Source: Candidatus Sericytochromatia bacterium (GTDB lineage: Bacteria; Cyanobacteriota; Sericytochromatia; UBA7694). From it: a DNA stretch of 64,000 nucleotides. Made by a program: the position numbers and the translations under genes. The notes beneath the pieces are model-generated. The model did no database searches, was not told the DNA's origin, and worked only from the letters and a program-made list of their open reading frames with translations. This document shows, one piece after another, positions 27,218-35,099 of this stretch (within the stretch, counting starts at the first letter, position 1; each line of letters starts with the position of its first letter). Location of the stretch: the NCBI GenBank assembly GCA_018780035.1, contig JADMKE010000036.1:1-64000 (forward strand). Reading direction: 5' to 3'.

Positions 27218-27982
27218 TTGACCCCCTTGCGGGCCTTGACCCACCAGGTATCGCCGCAGATTGGGCAGTGTGAGCTGACTTTTGTCGGGCGTTCAGCGAT
27301 TGATCTGGCTTTGGCACAGGCCCAGCACAGGCACTATTGTGAGACCTTAAAGGCCTTGGGGGTGGAAGTTATCACCCTCTCTGGCAATGCGGCTTTTGCC
27401 GATGCCTGTTTTGTCGAAGACACTGCGATTGTGGCGGGGCAAGCCGCTCTGGTCACGTCGATGGGTGTGGCCTCCCGCCGGGGTGAAACACCTTTGATTG
27501 CGCAAGAACTGGGCAAATACCTCGAACTGAGCCAGGTCAAACTGCCAGCCACCCTCGAAGGCGGCGATGTGCTCAGGGTCGGGCAGACCTTTTTTGCAGG
27601 TCTCTCCAGTCGCACCAATTCAGCAGGTATTCAGGCTTTAAAGGCCTGGGCTGAGCCTTTGGGTTATCGCGTGGTGGCAATTGAAACCGCTGCCAGCTTG
27701 CATCTGAAATCGGCCTGCACGGCGATCGACGATGAAACCCTGCTGCTCAACCCCGATTGGGTGGACACAAGGGCCTTTCAAGGTTTTGAACTGATCACGG
27801 TCGCCCCCGAAGAACCGGCTGCGGCCAACCTACTGCGGCTCGACACGCAGCTCTGTGTCCAAACAGGTTTTCCCCGCACAGCTGAGAAACTACAGGCCCT
27901 GGGGCGCTCTGTGGTCTGGATGGACACGTCCGAATTGAGTAAAGCAGAAGGCGCTCTGACCTGTCTGAGCATTCTCTTCTAA
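27218..27982 (+). CDS. Dimethylarginine dimethylaminohydrolase-like amidinotransferase-fold enzyme
   Basis: A 254-residue member of the guanidino-group modifying superfamily. Visible motifs are FVEDTAIV (Asp of the substrate site), LEGGDVL, GLSSRTNSAG, ASLHLKSAC with the catalytic His, and the C-terminal nucleophile Cys249 in ALTCLSILF. These match DDAH, which hydrolyses N-methylated arginines to citrulline and methylamines. Related arginine deiminases are larger. Translation begins at TTG, two bases after the previous stop; an ATG start is not available nearby. The physiological substrate here is not known. Confidence 0.87.
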   Translation: MTPLRALTHQVSPQIGQCELTFVGRSAIDLALAQAQHRHYCETLKALGVEVITLSGNAAFADACFVEDTAIVAGQAALVTSMGVASRRGETPLIAQELGKYLELSQVKLPATLEGGDVLRVGQTFFAGLSSRTNSAGIQALKAWAEPLGYRVVAIETAASLHLKSACTAIDDETLLLNPDWVDTRAFQGFELITVAPEEPAAANLLRLDTQLCVQTGFPRTAEKLQALGRSVVWMDTSELSKAEGALTCLSILF

Positions 27983-27999
27983 GTGGTACTTGTTTTCGC

Positions 28000-28713
28000 C
28001 TATTGCTGCGGCCAGCTTTCACCATCAGCCAGTTCTGTTCCCGGTGGCAAAACGGAAAGGGGCTCAACCCGGCAATTTTTGCCAATGGTGACCAGCGGGG
28101 CCAAGCTGCAATCAGCCCCAATCCAAGTACCATCGCCAATTTTAACATGGGGCCCAATCTGGCAATTGCCCCCAATATTCACGGCTTGGCCAATTTGAAT
28201 CGGCCCCAGGTGCAGTTTTTCGGTGCTCATAAAATGCCCACTGAGCAGCGAACCAGAGCCAATCAAGCTATCTGTGCCAATTTCAATCAAGGGCAAATCG
28301 ACAAAGTCCACATCGGCAGAAATTGAGGTCGAGAACCCCACTTTGCCTCCCAAAGCGCGAAAGGCCAACCAGCGTAGACTGGCCGAGTAGAGAATCAGGT
28401 TTTTGAGCGGGTGTAACCAGATCAGGCGATTGAGCGTAAAATGCAGGGTCCAGACATAAAAGCCCTTGCTGCCTGGCACGACATGGTAGCCACTTTCCAG
28501 AGGCGGCAAAAACAGTCTCAGCAGGCGCACCAAAGTCAAAAGCCCAGCGAGATAGACCAAACCCAAACTGGGCAAGAGCAATCCCAGCACAATCAGCGGC
28601 AGGTACAAGCTGAGCCAGTGGCCGAGCAGCCATGCCCCACCCAAAGCCAGGCCATGGGTCAGACTGAAAAGCAAAAGCAAAACAGCATCATAGACCAGAA
28701 AAGGGATCAGCAT
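28000..28713 (-). CDS. Membrane protein with hexapeptide-repeat (left-handed beta-helix) domain
   Basis: A 237-residue protein. The first 70 residues form two strongly hydrophobic membrane segments (AVLLLLFSLTHGLALGGAWL, LYLPLIVLGLLLPSLGLVYL), followed by an amphipathic linker. The last 110 residues contain imperfect hexapeptide repeats (VDFVDLPLIEIGTDSLIGSG, IGGNCQIGPHVKIGDGTWIG) that should fold as a left-handed beta-helix like bacterial acyltransferases. This composite resembles the C-terminal membrane/LbH modules that follow NRPS-type adenylation proteins. It is the last gene of the four-gene cluster and overlaps the PhyH gene by 7 bp. An acetyl- or acyltransferase acting on the cluster's product is a reasonable guess. 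Confidence 0.7.
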   Translation of the reverse strand: MLIPFLVYDAVLLLLFSLTHGLALGGAWLLGHWLSLYLPLIVLGLLLPSLGLVYLAGLLTLVRLLRLFLPPLESGYHVVPGSKGFYVWTLHFTLNRLIWLHPLKNLILYSASLRWLAFRALGGKVGFSTSISADVDFVDLPLIEIGTDSLIGSGSLLSGHFMSTEKLHLGPIQIGQAVNIGGNCQIGPHVKIGDGTWIGADCSLAPLVTIGKNCRVEPLSVLPPGTELADGESWPQQ

Positions 28714-29504
28714 GGTGAGGGTTCAAGCACTTGCCAATGTTGCAAATCCAGGGAGTGTTTTTGACTGCTTCCGGTAAAAAAGCGGCAGTCCACACTCAAG
28801 CGGGTATAGTCTGAGAGATTGGGGGCTGAAGCATGTAAAATCCAGGGGTTGAGCAGGAGTACATCACCGGGCTCAAATTCGGGCTGAATCTGAGGATAGC
28901 CCAAATCAGGCAGCTCCGATTGCCAGAAAAGTGGATAAGGTGGAGAGCCTTCCTCAGGCAAAGATTGCTCTGGCAAAGCACCCGTGCCCTCGTGAATAAT
29001 CACGCCGCCACAGCGGGCATTAATCGGGACCAGAGGCATCCAGATCGTGACAAAATCCTGCATATGGCGATTATATGAGATATCCTGATGCACAGGCACA
29101 CCCGACCAGCGGTGGCCAGGCAAAACAAAGCGGGCAGTAGGAGGCATGTGCATACCCACGCGCTGACCCGGAAAGATCTCGGCCAAAAGTGCTTGAATGC
29201 CAGCACTGCGGGGAATGGTCCAGAGCAGAGGATCTAAACGGGTCTCCAGGCTAAAATGGCCCACCAAGAGCTTGCGCAATTCGATCGGCAAGGCCTCAAA
29301 GCGCGCAGGTTCGCGCTCACAGGCAGACATAAACGCCCCCAAATCTGAGAGTTCTGGCAGTTCAAGCGCGCTTTGCAATTCCTGGCAAGCCTGCGCTTGG
29401 GCTTGGGCAAGCAAAGTATGTAAGATCTGTATCTCTGAAGCGTTTAAAACACCCCGGCAGACCTGGTAGCCCTGCTGTCGGAAAAAATCCAATTCAAATT
29501 TCAT
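28707..29504 (-). CDS. Phytanoyl-CoA dioxygenase (PhyH) family Fe(II)/2OG oxygenase
   Basis: A 265-residue protein with the facial triad of Fe(II)/2-oxoglutarate oxygenases: His-x-Asp in VPVHQDISYN and the distal His in WILHASAPNLS, plus the 2OG-binding Arg in TRLSVDCRF. PhyH-family enzymes hydroxylate or halogenate small molecules. The start ATG 29504 (MKFELDFFRQQGY) was chosen because family members begin just before the FxxxGYxV element; a longer frame to 29564 overlaps the upstream gene. Placed between a TylF-type methyltransferase and a hexapeptide membrane protein, it probably tailors a sugar or secondary metabolite. Confidence 0.85.
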   Translation of the reverse strand: MKFELDFFRQQGYQVCRGVLNASEIQILHTLLAQAQAQACQELQSALELPELSDLGAFMSACEREPARFEALPIELRKLLVGHFSLETRLDPLLWTIPRSAGIQALLAEIFPGQRVGMHMPPTARFVLPGHRWSGVPVHQDISYNRHMQDFVTIWMPLVPINARCGGVIIHEGTGALPEQSLPEEGSPPYPLFWQSELPDLGYPQIQPEFEPGDVLLLNPWILHASAPNLSDYTRLSVDCRFFTGSSQKHSLDLQHWQVLEPSPC

Positions 29505-29524
29505 GTCTGTACCTACGTCAATAT

Positions 29525-30292
29525 TCAAGGCTTGACCAAATAGCCCGCAGGCACATTGGTCCAAGGCAGGGTTTTGACTTGCAAACCGGGTTTGTCTGCC
29601 AAAAATTCATCCACGGCCAGGGTCTCTCCGGGCCACTCTTTGATCGCGTATTCGTCAAAGAGAAAAATGCCGCCCCGTGAGAGTTTGGGCCAGAAGGCCT
29701 CCAAAGCGGCCCGCGTGGGCTGATACAAATCGCAGTCAAAATGCACCAACGAGAAGCGGATGCCGGGGTTGTCGAGCACGAACGCCGGGGCTGTGGTTTC
29801 AATATTGCCTTCAATCAGCTTGACACGGGCTTTCCAAGGCACAAAGCGATCGGCATCAAAAATCCCGATGGCCGATTGCAATTCATCATAAAAGGCTTCA
29901 GGCGAAAAGCCCCCCACCTCTTTCTGGGTTTGGTCAAAATGGGCGCCGTCTACAGCATCGATCTGGGTAAAACCACGCCAATTGTCAAAGCCATAGACAA
30001 CTTTGGTGCGGTCGCCGACACAGTGGGCCTCCAATAAATTGGCCCAGGTCATCAGCCCCAGGCCGCGAAAAACCCCCAGTTCAGCGATATCTCCCGGCAC
30101 TTCCACAGTCTGCAAAAAGAGCTGGCTGTGGGCCAAAAAACGCTTGAGCCACTGGCGCCGGGCCAAGACAGGAAAGAGCTGAATGGCCTCCAGGGGCGAA
30201 ATGCCAAAACGTTCGCAGTGAGCGGCAATGCGCTCTTCAAGTTCGGCATCGGGACCGGTTTTTTTAAAGCCATCAAAGGGACGTTCAGCCAT
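29525..30292 (-). CDS. TylF/MycF-family O-methyltransferase
   Basis: A 255-residue protein with the TylF signature: GDIAELGVFRGLGLM (AdoMet loop), YGFDNWRGF and LVHFDCDLYQPTRAAL, whose Asp residues bind Mg2+ in MycF-type enzymes. These enzymes methylate sugar hydroxyls or similar groups in natural products and surface glycans. Its start overlaps the DegT aminotransferase by 8 bp and the PhyH gene follows 20 nt after its stop, so the genes are one transcription unit. The acceptor is unknown. Confidence 0.88.
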   Translation of the reverse strand: MAERPFDGFKKTGPDAELEERIAAHCERFGISPLEAIQLFPVLARRQWLKRFLAHSQLFLQTVEVPGDIAELGVFRGLGLMTWANLLEAHCVGDRTKVVYGFDNWRGFTQIDAVDGAHFDQTQKEVGGFSPEAFYDELQSAIGIFDADRFVPWKARVKLIEGNIETTAPAFVLDNPGIRFSLVHFDCDLYQPTRAALEAFWPKLSRGGIFLFDEYAIKEWPGETLAVDEFLADKPGLQVKTLPWTNVPAGYLVKP

Positions 30293-31415
30293 GTTTTTGC
30301 TCCAAAATCTGTTTCAGGGCGCTGACAATTTCCACCTGTTCACTTTCTAATAGCTCAGGAAAAAGGGGCAAGGCCAGGGTGGTGGCGGCTGCCAGCTCCG
30401 CTTCGGGACAAGAATTGTCGGGCCAGCTATCGGCATAAACCGCTTGGCGGTGCTGGGCCACGGGGTAATAAGGCAGGCATTCAAAGCCCGCTTGGGCCAT
30501 TTCAGCCATGACCTGATCGCGGCGTGAACGCCCACCGGGAATGCGCAGGGCATAGTGATGAAAGACACTGTAGGTCTGCGCTGAGATTTCCAAAGGAGGC
30601 AAATCCACAGGCACTCCCGCCAAAAGAGTTTGGTAATGGGCTGCCAATGTGCGCCGCCGGGCGTTCCAACCATCGAGATAGGGCAATTTCACCCGCAGCA
30701 CAGCGGCCTGAACGGCATCCAAGCGGGAATTAAAGCCGGTATAGTCCTGGATATTTTTGCGCAACATGCCATGCTCACGCAGACCGAGCATCTGTGTGTA
30801 AATGGCTTCAGAAGAGGTTGTCACCAGTCCACCATCGCCATAACAGCCCAGATTTTTGGTCGGAAAAAAGCTAAAACAGCCGGCATCACCTAAACTGCCC
30901 ACTTTGGCCCCACCATAGGTCGCACCAATGGCCTGGGCACAGTCCTCGATCACCTGCAGGCCATGTTGCTGGGCAAACGTGTTTATCGCGTCCATATCAC
31001 AGGGATAGCCGTGTAAATGCACAGGTAAAATAGCTTTGACGCCCTTTTTCAAGGCGGCTTCGAGCAAATTGGGATTGAGACTGTCGCTGCCGGGCAGAAT
31101 ATCGACAAACAGGGCCTCGGCCCCTGTGCGGGTAATCGCCTCAGCGGTAGCAGTAAAACTCATGGCCGTGGTGATGACTTTGTCGCCCGCACCAATGCCT
31201 GCCGCTTTAAGCGCCAGAATCAGGGCATCGGTGCCAGAGTTGACGCCCACAGCGTATTTGACGCCGAGATAAGCAGCCAGCTCCTGTTCACAGGCCTGCA
31301 AAACCGGGCCTTTGATATACCAGCCCGAGGCCAACACGTCTTCGATCGCCGGGCGCACAGCCTCTGCCAGGGTGTGATACTGCCTGCGCAGATCGGTAAT
31401 CGGAATGCGAATCAT
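30285..31415 (-). CDS. DegT/DnrJ/EryC1/StrS-family PLP aminotransferase
   Basis: A 376-residue aminotransferase. SGTDALILALKAAGIG, MSFTATAEAITRTGA, VIEDCAQAIGATYGG and CFSFFPTKNLGCYGDGG are all family motifs; Lys in PTKNLG should form the PLP aldimine. Such enzymes transaminate keto-sugars in dTDP- or UDP-amino-sugar synthesis. ATG 31415 was preferred over GTG 31424 because a GGTGG ribosome binding site lies 5 nt upstream. It is the first gene of a four-gene operon. No sugar dehydratase or glycosyltransferase gene is nearby, so the nucleotide sugar must come from elsewhere. Confidence 0.9.
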   Translation of the reverse strand: MIRIPITDLRRQYHTLAEAVRPAIEDVLASGWYIKGPVLQACEQELAAYLGVKYAVGVNSGTDALILALKAAGIGAGDKVITTAMSFTATAEAITRTGAEALFVDILPGSDSLNPNLLEAALKKGVKAILPVHLHGYPCDMDAINTFAQQHGLQVIEDCAQAIGATYGGAKVGSLGDAGCFSFFPTKNLGCYGDGGLVTTSSEAIYTQMLGLREHGMLRKNIQDYTGFNSRLDAVQAAVLRVKLPYLDGWNARRRTLAAHYQTLLAGVPVDLPPLEISAQTYSVFHHYALRIPGGRSRRDQVMAEMAQAGFECLPYYPVAQHRQAVYADSWPDNSCPEAELAAATTLALPLFPELLESEQVEIVSALKQILEQKHG

Positions 31416-31645
31416 GGGGGCCACCTGTATAAAAATTCAGCTATTTCAGTATAACACCCCGCTTTCTCTGCGCTGTACAGCAAGCCCGGTGAATGTGCGA
31501 AGCTGGGTTCAAATTGCCTGACCTCGCTCAATGAGATCCCGCGAAAGCAAGCTCAACCCAGGCCCAAGTGTTTGCTCTATTCATTTGTTAGGAAATTTAG
31601 TTTATTCGTATTTCTCACAATTGCATACTAATATATACTTTATGT

Positions 31646-32548
31646 ATGCAAGATATGCTTTGGAAAAATATCATCGAAGAACTTTTCCCAGATTTCGTGG
31701 CATTTTTCCTGCCCGATCTCTATCCCCTTGTCGATTTCACACGCCCCCATACCTTTCTCGACAAAGAATTTGAGCAACTCTTTCCTCAAGCCCGCAAAGG
31801 TAGGCGTGCGGTGGACAAATTGGCCCAAGTTTGGCTCAAAGACGGGCACCAACAGTGGATTCTGATCCATGCGGAAGTACAAAGTTTCTTTGACGCAGCT
31901 TTTTCGGAACGGATGTTTAGCTATTTTTATCGCATCTACGACAAATACCGCCAACAGATTGCCGCGATTGTGGTACTTGCTGACAAAAAAAAGAACTGGA
32001 AACCAGATACTTTCAATGTGAGTCTGGCCAATACGCAACTGACTTATACCTATCCGGTTTACAAGATTTTAGAACAAGATGAAAATACCTTGCAAGTAGT
32101 CAACAACCCTTTTGCTCTGGTAATTCTGGCCGCTTTATACGTTTTGCGTTATCACAGTAAGGGGGAAGATTTTAAATACCAGTTCAAGCTGGAATTGACC
32201 CGCTTGCTCTTTGAAAAAGGCTATGAAACAGCTAAGATTAAATCAGTCTTCCTGTTTGTCCACACCCTTCTGCAAATGCAAGAAGGATCCAAACAAGAAT
32301 TGTTCTTTGAGGAAGTAAAAAAAATGACAACCCAAAACCAAAGAGTAGAACTCTTGAGTGATTTTGAAAAAGTCGCTCTGCGCAGAGCCGAGAAAAAAGT
32401 CGGAATGCAGAGTGAAAAGCGCGGTGAAAAAAAGGGCGAAAAATTGGCCTTGCAAAAAACCGCTGTCAAAATGAAAGCCGACGGTCTCCCTTTTGAGACT
32501 ATTCAACGCTATACTGGCCTGAGCAAAGCTGAAATCGAAGCGCTTTAA
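31646..32548 (+). CDS. Rpn/PD-(D/E)XK nuclease-family putative transposase
   Basis: A 300-residue protein of the Rpn (recombination-promoting nuclease, formerly transposase_31) type. The nuclease core is visible as AVDKLAQVWLKDG (Asp) and WILIHAEVQSFFD (E-x-Q), followed by FSERMFSYFYRIYDKYRQQI. A helical region follows, then a Lys/Glu-rich repeat (KKVGMQSEKRGEKKGEKL) and a C-terminal GLSKAEIEAL helix, as in many of these proteins. Upstream is an AT-rich stretch with no clear ribosome binding site. Such genes are commonly mobile and multicopy; no terminal inverted repeats were seen. Confidence 0.82.
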   Translation: MQDMLWKNIIEELFPDFVAFFLPDLYPLVDFTRPHTFLDKEFEQLFPQARKGRRAVDKLAQVWLKDGHQQWILIHAEVQSFFDAAFSERMFSYFYRIYDKYRQQIAAIVVLADKKKNWKPDTFNVSLANTQLTYTYPVYKILEQDENTLQVVNNPFALVILAALYVLRYHSKGEDFKYQFKLELTRLLFEKGYETAKIKSVFLFVHTLLQMQEGSKQELFFEEVKKMTTQNQRVELLSDFEKVALRRAEKKVGMQSEKRGEKKGEKLALQKTAVKMKADGLPFETIQRYTGLSKAEIEAL

Positions 32549-32595
32549 TCCGTTGACTGCGGTTGCTCTGAATGCGGCCAAAACTTATTGATGTA

Positions 32596-32736
32596 TTATT
32601 TTTCTCTGACCATGGGAAGACGCTGGCGGGCCTGTTTGAGCGCTTTTACTTGGGTATGACACCCCGGCAACTCCTTGACCGATGTAAACCACCCACCTGT
32701 CAAATCGTACGCATAGACAAGCGTGACATTTTTCAT
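32596..32736 (-). pseudogene. HicB-like antitoxin remnant
   Basis: A 46-codon frame reads MKNVTLVYAYDLTGG, WFTSVKELPGCHTQ and LKQARQRL before stopping. The G-x-W/Y-x-(T/A)-S-V-x-E-(L/I)-P-G-C-x-T-Q pattern is the N-terminal half of the small HicB-type antitoxins, which normally continue with R-E-A-L and a further 25-40 residues. Here the frame ends at a TAA seven residues after ARQR. No HicA-like gene (double-stranded RNA-binding fold) is adjacent. It is most likely a truncated antitoxin, though a minimal functional protein cannot be ruled out. Confidence 0.6.
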
Positions 32737-32776
32737 TGTTTCATCCAAACCGTTCCCAAACAGGTTTCCAGAACGC

Positions 32777-35080
32777 CTAACTTGCGTTAGCGAAAGCGTT
32801 GTCGCGAGAAGAATCCAAGGTATTACCTGCAGGGTCAAGCACAGTGCTATTGACTTTGACACGAACAGTATCACCTGGTTTGTATAGATCCAACTTGCTA
32901 TTGGCAATCAGTGAGGTTCCACCAAAATTGGCAAGCAGCGGAATGATCTCTGTCCCCGTGGGATCAGGGTTGGCTGTCACATTAAAACCGAGATAATGAC
33001 CACTGGTGTCGTTAAAGACCAGGTTGATCTTGTTATCCGCTGTGGAGGTTACGGTGAATGGGTTATTGCTGGGCGTCGGGCTAACAGCATTTGCGGCCAG
33101 ATTTAATTTGGCTTGCAGATCTGCTGCTACAGCAGCGTTATTTGCCAAAATATTCGCAAGTGTGATGTTAATTGACACAGAGGCCCCTACATTTCCAGCG
33201 GAAGAGCGAATCAGATTGAAGTTGTAGGGACTATTATTGAGGGCATCCGTATTAAATGTACCAGCCACAGAGCTCAAAACACCCTTTACAAAATACACAT
33301 TGTTAGCGGTATTTGAAACTGTCACAGGTAAAAGAAGTACCGTTTTGTAGGTCAGGTCGGTGGTGTCATACATTGCAGTCCCTCCCAGTGCAGCCCAGGT
33401 GCCCGCATATGCAGTCCCACCGCCAGTTTGGGTTACCGTGATCTGATAATTTTTGGCGGTGGCAGTGCTGGTCGCAATGGTGCCGCCGGGATAGGCCGCA
33501 GGGGCTTTTTGATCTGAATCTACAATATTGGACATGCCCCCGGCAATCGCGATGTCGCGGGTGTAGATAATCATGCGCTCGCTAAAGCGGACTTTGACAG
33601 CATCACCATTTTGGCCTGCATTCTCGTTGGTCTCAACGGTGATACCGGTTACAAAGGGTTTAACCTCGTCGGTTTTGATCGAGAATTTGTAGGATTCTTC
33701 AAAATCACCGTCGGTCAGTTTGAAGTGTTTTTCATTGCGGGAAATGCCGCTCTTGTCTTTCAGGGCACGATCGCCACTAGAGAATGAGCGGAATGCCACG
33801 TTGTAGTCGGGCACCAAGTTGCTGTCTTTGTCGGTCGGCAGCAGTTTCTCTTCTTTAAAGGAGAAGGTCACTTCGCTGTCATCGCTGTTCCAAGCAATAT
33901 TAAATGCCCCTTTGTCCCAAATCGGTGTTCCTGTAGGACTTGAGATCAGAGAAGAACCAATAAATGTGTTAATAGTTGCATTATTCCCACTATCAACAGT
34001 GAGTCTGCGGCTGTTAAAAGAACGGATGGAGAAGGTATCTTCAGCGGTCTTTTTGTCTATGGGCTCGGAAAATTTCAGCACAAAGCTGGTTTTGGGTTCA
34101 ACACCAGAACCGTTGCGGACAGGCGTGACAGTCACAACTTCAGGTTTGTCACTCAGCGCGTTGTAAACCTCAGAGAAGGTAAACGCGCCACCATCGGTAC
34201 CAAAGTCATAGCGGTTGACGTTGGGATCACCCTGTTTGTTGGCTTTGAGCACTTCCACGCGTTTGCGGGCGGTGAAACCAGCTTTGGAAGAAACGATTTC
34301 AACCTGAACACCGGAAGGAGCGTTGTTGAACGCATAGGTTCCGCCAGCAGTTACAGTGGTTGCTTCGTAAGGCACAGAGCTGTTCAGAGACTTCACTTTA
34401 ACAGTCACACCGTCCAGGGGCGACTGGGCATCATCGAAGATTTTACCTGCAAATTTTGTTAATTCAATGATTGCCCCGTTGACAATCAGGGGAGTTGGCG
34501 TTGGAATGGGGGTCGGAGTAGGGCGAGGGATTGGTGTCGGAGAAAAAATAGCTGTTGCTGCTGGAGAGGGAGTTATTTTTGGCAAAATTGGCGTGGGAGC
34601 AGTGGTGGGAACAGGGGGGGGATCCTCAGACGACATCATACTGGGTAATAGAGTGGGCCTTGAAGCAAGAGCACGCATTGAGAAATTTAGTTTGATTTCT
34701 TCTGACTTCTGTCCATCTGGAGCAATGCTGGTGATGCCAACGATATGGTTATCAATGATGATGGAAATTCCCAAATTCAAATTGGGAATGGGTAGTATGT
34801 AATTCGTCTCAGAAATAGCGTTTACAGCAACTTTCCCGTCCAACGAAAGGCTGTATTCTTTGGCTCCAGGTACAGGCTGCCAAGATACTTCTACCAAAGA
34901 ATTTGAAATATAACGTACTTTCAGGCCGATAGGAGTAGATGGGCTGCCTGAGGAAGTATTAACTGCATTATTTAGAGATTCAGGTAAAGGGGAGCCCCCC
35001 AAGGTAATCGGGCAAGCAGTCAAAGTCAGTGATAGCATAATAAAGGTAGAAGATTGGATCAAAGATTTGGATTGGAACAT
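32777..35080 (-). CDS. Surface lipoprotein with FN3-like, carboxypeptidase-regulatory-like and Big_5-like domains
   Basis: A 767-residue protein from ATG 35080 with signal peptide and lipobox LTAC (Cys23). An FN3-like module (about 48-110: TPIGLKVRYISNSLVEVSWQ) comes first. A Pro/Thr linker (about 160-215) is followed by a carboxypeptidase regulatory-like fold (IFDDAQSPLDGVTVKVKSL) and a Big_5-type Ig domain with the typical LKFSEPIDKKTAEDTFSI. The remaining 400 residues are beta-rich, with a second SERM-containing segment like Big_5. It should be anchored in the envelope and exposed. It lies 19 nt after the TPR/beta-barrel gene, so they form one operon. Confidence 0.75.
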   Translation of the reverse strand: MFQSKSLIQSSTFIMLSLTLTACPITLGGSPLPESLNNAVNTSSGSPSTPIGLKVRYISNSLVEVSWQPVPGAKEYSLSLDGKVAVNAISETNYILPIPNLNLGISIIIDNHIVGITSIAPDGQKSEEIKLNFSMRALASRPTLLPSMMSSEDPPPVPTTAPTPILPKITPSPAATAIFSPTPIPRPTPTPIPTPTPLIVNGAIIELTKFAGKIFDDAQSPLDGVTVKVKSLNSSVPYEATTVTAGGTYAFNNAPSGVQVEIVSSKAGFTARKRVEVLKANKQGDPNVNRYDFGTDGGAFTFSEVYNALSDKPEVVTVTPVRNGSGVEPKTSFVLKFSEPIDKKTAEDTFSIRSFNSRRLTVDSGNNATINTFIGSSLISSPTGTPIWDKGAFNIAWNSDDSEVTFSFKEEKLLPTDKDSNLVPDYNVAFRSFSSGDRALKDKSGISRNEKHFKLTDGDFEESYKFSIKTDEVKPFVTGITVETNENAGQNGDAVKVRFSERMIIYTRDIAIAGGMSNIVDSDQKAPAAYPGGTIATSTATAKNYQITVTQTGGGTAYAGTWAALGGTAMYDTTDLTYKTVLLLPVTVSNTANNVYFVKGVLSSVAGTFNTDALNNSPYNFNLIRSSAGNVGASVSINITLANILANNAAVAADLQAKLNLAANAVSPTPSNNPFTVTSTADNKINLVFNDTSGHYLGFNVTANPDPTGTEIIPLLANFGGTSLIANSKLDLYKPGDTVRVKVNSTVLDPAGNTLDSSRDNAFANAS

Positions 35081-35099
35081 AGCTATGAAGCCCCCAAAA

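Noticed and set aside
27218-27982. Arginine deiminase as the identity of the amidinohydrolase
   Set aside because: At 254 residues it is much shorter than typical arginine deiminases (about 400) and the motif layout follows DDAH.
32572-32790. A 72-codon plus-strand frame between the Rpn-type gene and the lipoprotein
   Set aside because: It is antisense to the HicB-like remnant, which has clear family residues.
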